Positions 15,508 through 23,784 of a stretch of DNA of 36,650 nucleotides are shown here, piece by piece. This DNA is from an uncultured Gemmatimonadota bacterium. Lineage in GTDB: Bacteria; Gemmatimonadota; Gemmatimonadetes; Gemmatimonadales; Gemmatimonadaceae. The notes under the pieces are model-generated. The model was not told the origin of the DNA. It saw only the letters and a program-made list of their open reading frames with translations, and ran no database searches. The stretch lies in contig CAMLIT010000035.1 of assembly GCA_946480295.1 (NCBI GenBank), positions 1-36,650 of the forward strand, in the 5' to 3' direction. Every line of letters begins with the position of its first letter. The stretch's first letter is position 1. The translations under genes and the position numbers were made by a program.

Positions 15508-15877
15508 CGCCGCGGGCGCCGCGCCCTCCGGCGGCATCGTCGGCGGATCGTCACCCGGCGCTTGCGGAATTGACTGGCCACCCAATCGGGCCGCGACTGC
15601 CGCAACAGCGACGCGATCGGTGCTGCACGAACGCCACACAGGGGTTGGCGGCCGCCGGAGCGTGCGCGCGTGCCGAACGAGAAAGTGCAAGCGGCGCTTG
15701 TACTTGCCGGCGCAGCATCGGGTGTCGCGCGCCGCCGCAGACGATGCGGAAGCGGGCACGCGATCTGAGAAGCCGGTGGGTCCATTGACGGCCCGGCCTT
15801 GCCTTCCGGCCACCCGGGCGAGGCGCATGCGCGCCAACAGATCCGTGTCCTGACGACGGAAGCCCGTCCGAGGTCGT
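15508..15877. other. 370-bp gap before the exopolysaccharide operon
   Basis: No convincing gene: short frames here lack Shine-Dalgarno sites and have shadow-like composition. The middle part (about 15590-15720) is less GC-rich than its surroundings and contains a 10-bp hairpin. It should hold the promoter of the operon that starts at 15878. I cannot assign promoter boxes. Confidence 0.5.
15683..15705. promoter_or_regulatory. 10-bp inverted repeat upstream of the polysaccharide operon
   Basis: AAGTGCAAGC (15683-15692) and GCTTGTACTT (15696-15705) are inverted with one mismatch around a GGC centre. The arms are relatively AT-rich for this genome. A dyad operator for a dimeric regulator or an RNA hairpin are both possible; there is no T-run. 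Confidence 0.4.
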
Positions 15878-16516
15878 ATGAAGCGCCTGCCCCGTGTGCT
15901 GCTCTCGGTCCTCACCTGCCTCGCCCCGCTCGCGGCGGTCGCGCAGGCGCCAACCGCGGCCGATGACGGCGGCGTGGTCCTCCGGCCGGGCGACGCGGTG
16001 CGCCTCACCGTCTGGCGCCGCCCCGAGCTCAGTGGCGAGTTCACCATCTCCCCCGACGGGCACCTCACGCATCCGCTCTATCGCGTGCTCCCCGTCGCGG
16101 GCATCCCCTTCGGCCAGGTCGAGCGCAACCTCGAGCAGTTCCTCACGCGCTTCGAGGCGTCGCCGCAGTACGTCGCCGAGCCGCTCCTCAGCGTCGAGGT
16201 GGCGGGCTACGTCTCCAAGCCGAACCTGTATTCGCTCCCGCCGGAGACCTCGATCGCGCAGGCGATCGCCCTCGCCGGCGGCCCCAACGCCGACGGCCGC
16301 GACGATCGCGTGCAGCTCATCCGCGATGGGCGGCTCACCGTGATCGACCTGCGCCAGCCGGAGACGGGGAACGCGCAGCTGCTCGTGCACTCGCACGACC
16401 AGCTCATCGTCGAGAAGGCGGGCTCGGTCTTCCACGACTACATCGCGCCGGGCATCACCCTCGCCGGCGCGACGGCGGCCATCCTCAACATCGTCCTCCG
16501 CCGCTACCCACACTAG
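15878..16516 (+). CDS. Polysaccharide export protein (Wza/OPX family)
   Basis: Outer-membrane polysaccharide export protein forming the periplasmic/outer-membrane channel of Wzx/Wzy pathways. It has an N-terminal Sec signal (MKRLPRVLLSVLTCLAPLAA, likely cut after VAQA), then the poly-export domain (LRPGDAVRLTVWRRPELSGEF ... ISPDGHL, about 34-110) and one SLBB-like domain (VEVAGYVSKPN ... AIALAGGP, about 108-190). At 212 residues it is shorter than E. coli Wza (about 380), having a single SLBB repeat. The C-terminal segment IAPGITLAGATAAILNIVL is hydrophobic and may be the membrane-inserted helix. It is the first gene of the locus; the next starts 4 bp after its stop. Confidence 0.92.
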   Translation: MKRLPRVLLSVLTCLAPLAAVAQAPTAADDGGVVLRPGDAVRLTVWRRPELSGEFTISPDGHLTHPLYRVLPVAGIPFGQVERNLEQFLTRFEASPQYVAEPLLSVEVAGYVSKPNLYSLPPETSIAQAIALAGGPNADGRDDRVQLIRDGRLTVIDLRQPETGNAQLLVHSHDQLIVEKAGSVFHDYIAPGITLAGATAAILNIVLRRYPH

Positions 16517-16520
16517 GTCC

Positions 16521-18899
16521 GTGACCGAGCATACACACGGGGAAGCGCTCGTGCCCTGGCAACCCGCGGCCGGCGCGCTGCCCCCGACCGGGACTGTCCT
16601 TCCGGGCGCGGACGCCGCGGTGGGCGGCTTCTCGATGGCGGCGTTCGTGGCGATGGTGCGCCAGCACCTCGTCCTCATCGCCGCGTTGACGCTGCTCGGC
16701 GGCGCCGCGGCCTTCCTCTATGTGTGGACGGAGCCGCCGGTCTATCGCGCGGACGCCGTCCTCCAGATCAGCGACACGCGGCGCGCCATCACCAACGGCA
16801 TCGAGGATCCCGGTCTCGAGGACTTCCCGGCCGAACGCATCGCCAGCCCCCTCCTGTCGGAGATCGAGCTCCTGCGCAGTCGCACGGTCGTCGGCACGGT
16901 CGTCGACTCCGTCGGCCTCCGCCTCGTGCCCGACTTCACGCACTTCGACGCCAACCTGCTCACCGACGTCACCGTCGCCCCCGACCAGCCGGAGGATACC
17001 CTCGCCCTGACCTTCGGCGCGCGCGGCATCACGGTGACGAACGCGCGGCGGCAGACGGTGAAGGGGATCTACGGGCGCCCGCTGCGCATCGGCGGCGTCG
17101 CGTTGACCATCGCGGCGCGCCCGGAGGCGGACGAGCTGGTGTGGCTCGTCACCTCGCGCGAGGAGGCGATCGACGAGGTCCTGAAGCGGCTCAGCACCTA
17201 CCAGCGCGCCCAGACCAACGTCGTCGACCTGGCCTTCACGGCCCGCCGCCCGGCGATCGCGCAGCGCGTCGTCGACGCCGTCGTCACGACCTACCAGCGC
17301 ATCAGCGCCGACGCCGCGCAGCAGCAGTCGCGGCTCCGGCGGATGTTCCTCGAGGAGCAGCTGCGCCAGACCGACGCCATGCTCAGCGACGCGCAGCTCG
17401 CGCTGACCACCTTCCGACAGCGCGCGCAGCTCTACAGCGCGCGCGACAAGCTGATGGACCAGCAGCGCGACGTCGGCGCGCTGGACACGCGGCGCGAGGA
17501 GCTGGAGGCCGAGCGCAGCATGTACCAGGCGCTGCTCGACAACCTCGCGGCGACGCCGACGGCGGATCGGACCGACGCCATCCACGCCATCGTCGCGAAC
17601 CCGCAGATCGGGACCAACCCCGTCGTGAGCCAGCTCTACGCGACGCTCGCGCGCTACCAGGATTCCTACGACTCGCTGACCACCGGCGTGTGGCGCAGCT
17701 CCCCCCTCGATCCACAGGTCGTGCGGCTCAAGGAGCTGATCGCGTCGAGCCAGTCGCAGCTCATCGCCGCCGTACGCAGCCAGCTCGAGGCCATGCGCGC
17801 CCGCGGCGTGGCCCTCGACTCGCTGCGCGCGCGCAGCATCGCCGCCGTGCACTCGCTCCCCGCCACCGAGGCGGAGGAGATGCGCCTCCAGGAGAAGGTC
17901 GAGACGATGCAGCGCATGGGCGACGAGCTGCGCGTGGACTACGAGAAGGCGCGGATGGCCGAAGCGGTGGAGGTGGGCTCCGCGCAGATCGTGGACCTCC
18001 CCACCCTGCCCTACAAGCCCGTCCCGCGGCTGGCGATCGTGAAGCTGGCGCTCGGGCTCATGCTCGGCCTGATGCTGGGCTTCGGCGCCGCCGCCATTCG
18101 CGAGGTGCGCAACACCTCCATCCGGCGGAACGACGAGCTGGAGCGCGTGCTCCGGATCCCGGGGCTGGCGAGCATCCCGTCGCTGCGCAACGGCGCCACG
18201 CGCCGCGCCCGGCGCGCCCTCGCCGCGGGGGACCACGTCCCCACCGCGATCGGCCAGGCGGCCGAGGCGTACCGCATCCTGCGGACGAACCTCCTCTTCT
18301 CCGCGCGCGGCACCATGGTGCGCAGCCTCGTCGTCACCAGCGCCGTGCCAGGCGAGGGGAAGACGCTCACCGCCATCAACCTCGCCAGCACGTCGGCGCG
18401 CGAGGGGATGCGCGTGCTCCTCGTGGACTGCGACTTCCGGCGCCCGCGCATCCATTCCTTCTTCGACCTCCCGCACGGTCCGGGGATGTCGGACGTGCTC
18501 TGCGGCACGGCCAGCGCGGCCGACGCCATCCGCCCGACCTCCGTGCCCAACCTGTCGGTGCTCCCCGCCGGCAGCACCGAGCCGCGCGCGGCGGAGAACC
18601 GCCGCAGCACCACAGTCGCCATCACCCTCCGCCAGCTCAGCGCGGACTTCGACCTCGTCATCCTCGACACGGCGCCGGTGCTCGCCTTCGCCGACGCGTC
18701 GCTCCTCGCCGCGCTCGCCGACGGCGTGCTCGTCGTCGTGCGCGCCGGCGAGACCGACCGCGACGAGGCGCGGCGGGCCGTCCACCAGCTGGCGTCCGTC
18801 GGCGCCAACATGCTCGGCGCGATCCTCAACGACCCGCGCGAGCACGCGCCGCCCACCGCCAAGTACTACGAGGCCTATGTCCCCGCTGCCCGCACCTGA
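16521..18899 (+). CDS. Wzc-like chain-length determinant / bacterial tyrosine kinase
   Basis: 792-residue inner-membrane co-polymerase fused to a BY-kinase, controlling polymer length and export with the Wza-like protein. GTG start. Order: first membrane helix (about 52-70, HLVLIAALTLLGGAAAF), long periplasmic coiled-coil region with a GNVR-type end, second helix (about 505-530, LALGLMLGLMLGFGAAA) and the cytoplasmic kinase. Kinase motifs: Walker A VPGEGKT (about 611), Walker A' LLVDCDFRRPR and Walker B VILDTAP. The C-terminal Tyr cluster is short (KYYEAY), giving three candidate autophosphorylation sites. It overlaps the following transferase gene by 23 bp. Confidence 0.95.
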   Translation: MTEHTHGEALVPWQPAAGALPPTGTVLPGADAAVGGFSMAAFVAMVRQHLVLIAALTLLGGAAAFLYVWTEPPVYRADAVLQISDTRRAITNGIEDPGLEDFPAERIASPLLSEIELLRSRTVVGTVVDSVGLRLVPDFTHFDANLLTDVTVAPDQPEDTLALTFGARGITVTNARRQTVKGIYGRPLRIGGVALTIAARPEADELVWLVTSREEAIDEVLKRLSTYQRAQTNVVDLAFTARRPAIAQRVVDAVVTTYQRISADAAQQQSRLRRMFLEEQLRQTDAMLSDAQLALTTFRQRAQLYSARDKLMDQQRDVGALDTRREELEAERSMYQALLDNLAATPTADRTDAIHAIVANPQIGTNPVVSQLYATLARYQDSYDSLTTGVWRSSPLDPQVVRLKELIASSQSQLIAAVRSQLEAMRARGVALDSLRARSIAAVHSLPATEAEEMRLQEKVETMQRMGDELRVDYEKARMAEAVEVGSAQIVDLPTLPYKPVPRLAIVKLALGLMLGLMLGFGAAAIREVRNTSIRRNDELERVLRIPGLASIPSLRNGATRRARRALAAGDHVPTAIGQAAEAYRILRTNLLFSARGTMVRSLVVTSAVPGEGKTLTAINLASTSAREGMRVLLVDCDFRRPRIHSFFDLPHGPGMSDVLCGTASAADAIRPTSVPNLSVLPAGSTEPRAAENRRSTTVAITLRQLSADFDLVILDTAPVLAFADASLLAALADGVLVVVRAGETDRDEARRAVHQLASVGANMLGAILNDPREHAPPTAKYYEAYVPAART

Positions 18900-19713
18900 C
18901 CCGGCGGTGCGGACGGTGGTCCGCCCGCACCCGACGATCGACCGGACGACCGACATGAAGCGCGCCTTCGACCTCGTTCTCGCCAGCATCGCCCTGGCCC
19001 TCGCCGCGCCGATCCTCCTCGTCGCCGCGATCGGCATCCGGCTCTCCAGCCCGGGGCCCGTGCTCTTCTGCTCGAAGCGCGTCGGCCGGGGCGGCGCGGC
19101 GTTCACGATGTACAAGCTCCGCACGATGCACGTCGGCTCGTCAGGCAGCGCGATCACGGCGTGGCGCGACCCGCGCGTCTTCCCGTTCGGCTTCCTGCTG
19201 CGGCAGTGCAAGATCGACGAGCTGCCGCAGCTCGTGAACGTGCTGCGCGGCGACATGTCCATCGTCGGCCCGCGCCCGGAGCATCCGGCGATCGTGGCCG
19301 AGCACTACACGCCCGTCCACCACGCCACCCTCGCCGCCCGGCCGGGCCTGACCTCGCCGGGAAGCATCTACAGCTACACCCACGGCGAGCAGGGGCTCGG
19401 GGTGGACGGCACGGAGCGCGATTACGTCGAGCACCTGCTCCCGATGAAGATCGCGCTGGACCTCGTCTATCTCCGGCGCATGTCGGTCGGGTACGACTGC
19501 GCCGTGATCGTCCGGACCGTGTACGTGATCGTGGGCAGCATGCTGGGACGCCGCGACTTTGCGCCTCCGCCGGAGCTGGCCGAGGCGAAGCTGGTGCTCT
19601 CGGCGGGCCTCGCGACGGCTGGTGCGCCGGCGCGCGAGGACGGGGTGGCCGGGAACACACTCACGCAGCTCGACGGGGCACCGGGTCTCTGGCCGCGCGC
19701 CGCGTCGCGGTGA
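18877..19713 (+). CDS. Undecaprenyl-phosphate sugar phosphotransferase
   Basis: Initiating sugar-1-phosphate transferase (WcaJ/WbaP C-terminal domain type, similar in size to PglC) that loads the first sugar phosphate onto undecaprenyl phosphate at the inner membrane. Motifs: MKRAFDLVLASIALALAAP (membrane re-entrant helix), SPGPVLFCSKRVGRGG, KLRTM, DELPQLVNVLRGDMSIVGPRPE. It lacks the multi-helix N-terminal domain of WbaP. An ATG at 18955 (MKRAFDL) is the start expected from family alignment; the ATG at 18877 adds 26 residues and has GAGG before it. The last 50 residues after the family core are low-complexity. The first sugar cannot be told from the sequence. Confidence 0.93.
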   Translation: MSPLPAPDPAVRTVVRPHPTIDRTTDMKRAFDLVLASIALALAAPILLVAAIGIRLSSPGPVLFCSKRVGRGGAAFTMYKLRTMHVGSSGSAITAWRDPRVFPFGFLLRQCKIDELPQLVNVLRGDMSIVGPRPEHPAIVAEHYTPVHHATLAARPGLTSPGSIYSYTHGEQGLGVDGTERDYVEHLLPMKIALDLVYLRRMSVGYDCAVIVRTVYVIVGSMLGRRDFAPPPELAEAKLVLSAGLATAGAPAREDGVAGNTLTQLDGAPGLWPRAASR

Positions 19714-19730
19714 TCCCAGGAGATAGAACG

Positions 19731-22700
19731 ATGTTCACACGCCGGGTGTACGCCATCGCCGTGTCGATGGCGACGGCTCTCGTCGTCATCGTGGCCAGCT
19801 GCGGCCGGCCCGATCGGATCACCGTGCCCACCGCGAGTGCGCCCCGCGTGCCGTCGCTGTCGATCGATGCCTCGGCGCCGATCCTCGTCGGCGCCGGCGA
19901 GATCGCCCGCTGCGACGGCACGGGTGACGAGGCCACGGCCGCGATCCTCGACACGATGAGCGGCACGGTCATCACCCTCGGGGACGACGCATATCCCGGC
20001 GGCGCCGCCAGCGACTTCACCAACTGCTACGATCCCACCTGGGGGCGCCAGAAGGCGCGCACCCGCCCCGCCCCGGGGGACGTGGAGTACTCCACGAGCG
20101 GCGCGCCGGGCTACTACGGCTACTTCGGCGCCGCCGCGGGCGATCCGACGAAGGGCTACTACAGCTACGACCTCGGCGCGTGGCACGTCATCGTCCTCAA
20201 CAGCGCCATTGCCAAGGATACCGGATCGGCGCAGAACACCTGGCTGCGCGCCGATCTCGCGGCCAACAGCAAGAGCTGCACGCTCGCCTACTGGCACCAC
20301 CCGCTGTTCTGGTCCGGCGTGACCGGCAGCAACCGCGCGACGATCAAGCCGCTCTGGGACGCGCTGTACCAGTACGGGGCGGACGTGGTGCTCAACGCCC
20401 ACAACCGGAACTACGAGCGGTTCGCGCCGCAGACGCCCGACGGCGTCGCGGACAGCGTGCGCGGCATTCGCGAGTTCATCGTCGGCACCGGCGGCTACGA
20501 CCTGGGGAGCGCCTTCGGCACGCCGCTGCCGACGAGCGAGGTGCGCGACCGCAGCGCCTTCGGCGTGCTCGCCGTGACGCTGAGCGACGGCAGCTATCAC
20601 TGGCAGTTCGTGGCGCAGGCGGGCGCGACGTTCGCCGATTCCGGGACGACCGCCTGCCACGGCGCGCCGCCGACCATGAACCACCCGCCGGTCGCGAAGG
20701 TGGGCGGGCCGTACACCGGCGTGGAGGGGTCGGTGGTGCAGTTCGACGGCAGCGCGTCGAGCGATGCCGATGGCGACGTGCTGACCTACGCCTGGACCTT
20801 CGGCGACGGGACCACCGGCACGGGCGTGAACCCGACGCACGCGTACGCGGACAACAAGACCTACACGGTGGGCCTGGTCGTGACCGATCTCGCCGGCGCC
20901 AGGAGCACGACCTCGCAGACCAGCGCGACCATCGCCAACGCCGCGCCCGTGATCGCGCCGCTCCCGACGCCCGCGCCCGCCCCGCGGGCCAAGGCCGCCG
21001 CCACGTTCAGCACGACCTTCACCGATCCCGGCATCCTCGACAAGCACACCGGCACCTTCACCTGGGGCGACGGTGGCTCGAACAGCGCGACGATCACGGA
21101 GTCGAACGGCTCCGGCACGGCGTCGGCGTCGCACACCTACGCGGCGGCGGGCACCTACACCGTCAGCCTGCGCGTCGTGGACAACAACGGCGGCGCGGAC
21201 ACCGTGAAGACCGCGGTGGTCGTCGGCGCGCAGAACCATCCGCCCACGGCGAACGCCGGCGGGCCGTACACCGGGGTCGAGGGCACGCCCGTCGCCTACA
21301 GCGGCGCCGCGTCGAGCGACCCGGATGCCGACGCCCTCAAGTACGACTGGGACTTCGGCGACGGCACGCCGCACGACACCGGCGTGGCGCCGGCGCACAC
21401 GTACGCCAATAACGCGAAGTACACCGTGAAGCTGGTCGTCACCGACGCCTACGGCGCGAAGAGCGCCGCCGCCCAGACGACCGCCACGATCGCGAACGCG
21501 TCGCCGGTCGTCACCTCCATCACCGGCCCGACGTCGCCGGTGCCCGGGACCGCGCTGACCGTGAAGGCCTCGTTCACCGACCCCGGCACGAAGGACACGC
21601 ACTCGGCGACCTTCACCTGGGGCGACGGCAAGAGCAGCACGGGCACCGTCACCGAGACCGGCGGCTCCGGCACGGCGACCGGCACGCACACCTACGCGGC
21701 GAAGGGCACCTACACCGTGAGCCTCCGGCTCACGGACAATGGCGGCGGGGCGGATACGGCCACGCTCGTCCTCGCCGTCGGCGTGCCGCAGACGCTGCCC
21801 ACCGCATCGGCGGGAGGACCGTACAGTGGGACCGAAGGGCAGGCGGTGCTCTTCGATGGCAGCGGATCCAGCTCGCCCACCGGCAGCACGCTGACCTACG
21901 ACTGGAACTTCGGCGACGGCTCGCCCCACGGCACCGGCGTCCGCCCGAGCCATGCGTACGCGAAGATCGGCAGCTACACGGTGGCGCTCCTGGTGACCGA
22001 CGCCTCCGGCGCCGTCAGCCAGCCGGCGCAGACGCTGGCGACGATCGCCAACGCCGCGCCGGTCGTGAACGCGGGTCTCGACACGACGGTGATCGTCGGC
22101 GGCGCCAAGCAGCTCGCGGCCACCTTCTCCGATCCCGGCACGAGCGACGGTCCCTGGCGCTACGACATCAACTGGGGCGACGGTTCTCCGATCGCCGGCG
22201 GCTCGCAGAGCACGCAGCCCGGGCCGATCGTCAGCACGCACGGCTACGCGGCGCCCGGCACCTACACCGTCCACGTGACGGTCACCGACGCCTATGGCGC
22301 GAGCGGCTCCGACGACGAGGTCGTGACGGTGCTGAGCTCCCCGGTGATGTTCTCGTATCGCGTCGGCGACGCCGAGACCGGCTTCGGCACGACGGGCCGC
22401 CGCAGCAACGCGTGGTACCACGACGCGAGCGGCGTCCTGCGCATGGCCGCGTCGGGCGTGGTCCGCGACAACGCCTACGTCCGCGGCACCGACGGCGTGC
22501 TGCGGCAGACCGTGCTCGTCGAAGGGCTGAGCACCAACCTCTTCACGCAGTCCGAGCCGAGCGCGGCGCAGATGGGCGCCGGCATCTCGAGCGGTGTCAC
22601 CGACGGCACGGCCGGCGCGTTTGGCGCGTGGGGCTTCGCGAATGCGCAGGGGCTGCACTTCGCCGCGGCCGCCCAGGCCGACGCCGCGTATCCCGCCGCC

Positions 22701-23525
22701 ACGATCGCGACCGGCACGCAGTACTCGATCAGCGCCTACGTCATCATGGACGACGGCTCGGCGCCGGTGGTCGGCGCGACGGCGAGCACCGGCGACTTCA
22801 GCCTCGTCGTCGACAACACCATCGTCGCGGCGAACCTGCGCGTCGTGAACATCGCCGGGCCGCTCTATCGCGTGAGCGGCACGTACACGAGCGTCGGCGC
22901 GAGCGCCAACAACGGGATCGCCCGCGCGGCCACGCAGAGCGGCAAGGGCTTCTCCGTCGTCGGCTTCGACCTGGAGAACCAGGCGAACGCCACGACCTAC
23001 ATCCAGACCGCCGGCGCGCCGTACTCGCGCGACGTCGACCAGTTCCATGCGCCGGTCACCTTCAACCCGCAGGTCCTGACGCTCTGCGCGAAGTTCGTCG
23101 AGCTGGGGGCGGCGTACGAAACGGGCACCTTCATCCAGATCGGCTCGCGCCTCAGCACGCAGAACCCGCGGATGATCCTGATCGGCAACAGGACGAGTCC
23201 CTATCGCGCGAAGTACGCCGATCCGTCTGGCAACGGGAGCACGGTCGGCTTCGCGAGCCCGATGCCCAGGATCGGCGACGTCGTCGAGCTCCGCGGCGTG
23301 GTGAAGCTCGTGAACGGCGTGCCCGCCGCCTACATCGGCGAGAGCGTCAACGGGGGCGCGGAGGCGGTCTCGCCCACCTCCTCCGGCGACCTGTCGCTCG
23401 GCACCGCATGGCCCGAGTACCTGCTCGACTGGACGGCGGGTGCCGCGCGGGAGAAGGGGATCATCAGCACGAGCGTGTGGGCGGGTGAGCGGAGCATGGG
23501 CGAGTGCCGGCAGCTCGCGCCATGA
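19731..23525 (+). CDS. Lipoprotein: degenerate metallophosphoesterase, six PKD-like repeats, lectin-like C-terminus
   Basis: 1264 residues; AGGAGA lies 7 bases before the ATG. A lipoprotein signal ends in VASC (Cys24). Residues about 50-310 are a metallophosphoesterase fold (CDGTGDEATAAILD, GDDAYPGG, CYDPTWGRQKARTRPAPG), but ligand motifs are altered: GEI for GDI (57), GDVE for GNHD/E (116-119) and AHNRN for GHxHN (223-227), so catalysis is doubtful. Six PKD or PKD-like repeats follow (about 317-868; FGDGT, YDWDFGDG, FTWGDG). The C-terminal 390 residues resemble a carbohydrate-binding jelly roll (NLFTQSEPS ... LYRVSGTYTS) plus a LamG/concanavalin-like domain (GDVVELRGVVKL). Likely an envelope or matrix protein of the polysaccharide; the ligand is unknown. 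Paralogue of the next gene. Confidence 0.88.
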   Translation: MFTRRVYAIAVSMATALVVIVASCGRPDRITVPTASAPRVPSLSIDASAPILVGAGEIARCDGTGDEATAAILDTMSGTVITLGDDAYPGGAASDFTNCYDPTWGRQKARTRPAPGDVEYSTSGAPGYYGYFGAAAGDPTKGYYSYDLGAWHVIVLNSAIAKDTGSAQNTWLRADLAANSKSCTLAYWHHPLFWSGVTGSNRATIKPLWDALYQYGADVVLNAHNRNYERFAPQTPDGVADSVRGIREFIVGTGGYDLGSAFGTPLPTSEVRDRSAFGVLAVTLSDGSYHWQFVAQAGATFADSGTTACHGAPPTMNHPPVAKVGGPYTGVEGSVVQFDGSASSDADGDVLTYAWTFGDGTTGTGVNPTHAYADNKTYTVGLVVTDLAGARSTTSQTSATIANAAPVIAPLPTPAPAPRAKAAATFSTTFTDPGILDKHTGTFTWGDGGSNSATITESNGSGTASASHTYAAAGTYTVSLRVVDNNGGADTVKTAVVVGAQNHPPTANAGGPYTGVEGTPVAYSGAASSDPDADALKYDWDFGDGTPHDTGVAPAHTYANNAKYTVKLVVTDAYGAKSAAAQTTATIANASPVVTSITGPTSPVPGTALTVKASFTDPGTKDTHSATFTWGDGKSSTGTVTETGGSGTATGTHTYAAKGTYTVSLRLTDNGGGADTATLVLAVGVPQTLPTASAGGPYSGTEGQAVLFDGSGSSSPTGSTLTYDWNFGDGSPHGTGVRPSHAYAKIGSYTVALLVTDASGAVSQPAQTLATIANAAPVVNAGLDTTVIVGGAKQLAATFSDPGTSDGPWRYDINWGDGSPIAGGSQSTQPGPIVSTHGYAAPGTYTVHVTVTDAYGASGSDDEVVTVLSSPVMFSYRVGDAETGFGTTGRRSNAWYHDASGVLRMAASGVVRDNAYVRGTDGVLRQTVLVEGLSTNLFTQSEPSAAQMGAGISSGVTDGTAGAFGAWGFANAQGLHFAAAAQADAAYPAATIATGTQYSISAYVIMDDGSAPVVGATASTGDFSLVVDNTIVAANLRVVNIAGPLYRVSGTYTSVGASANNGIARAATQSGKGFSVVGFDLENQANATTYIQTAGAPYSRDVDQFHAPVTFNPQVLTLCAKFVELGAAYETGTFIQIGSRLSTQNPRMILIGNRTSPYRAKYADPSGNGSTVGFASPMPRIGDVVELRGVVKLVNGVPAAYIGESVNGGAEAVSPTSSGDLSLGTAWPEYLLDWTAGAAREKGIISTSVWAGERSMGECRQLAP
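22715..22970 (+). repeat. Near-identical 256-bp tract, copy 1
   Basis: Matches 25371-25626 with only two mismatches (at 22742 and 22781); the last 189 bases are identical. Adjacent parts of the two genes are much more divergent, which indicates recent gene conversion in the lectin-like domain. Confidence 0.92.
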
Positions 23526-23784
23526 GGAAGTGCGAGCCGCCTCCGACGTGTCGCCGCCGGCCGGTGGGCCGACCCGAGGTCGCCGGTGCGCGCTGCTCGC
23601 GTGCAGGACGGAAGGAGCACTCACCTCCGCCGATGCTGGTCGAGGCGCACGTGGACATCTACATGGGCATTCCCACGGGTCGTCCGGACGGTATCGACGG
23701 GTGGAAGACCGCAGGTCGTCGTCGCAGGTCGAGCTGGCAGCGCGTCTCTGAAGATTCCACCAATTCGTTCCGGAGGACTCGTCC

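Noticed and set aside
16485..19262. Minus-strand open frame of about 925 codons
   Set aside because: It is antisense to the Wzc-like and sugar transferase genes, whose motifs are unambiguous; His/Arg/Asp-rich shadow composition.
23526..23784. Riboswitch or small gene between the lipoprotein genes
   Set aside because: I could not recognise a conserved aptamer pattern, and the overlapping short frames look like shadows. It probably holds a promoter.
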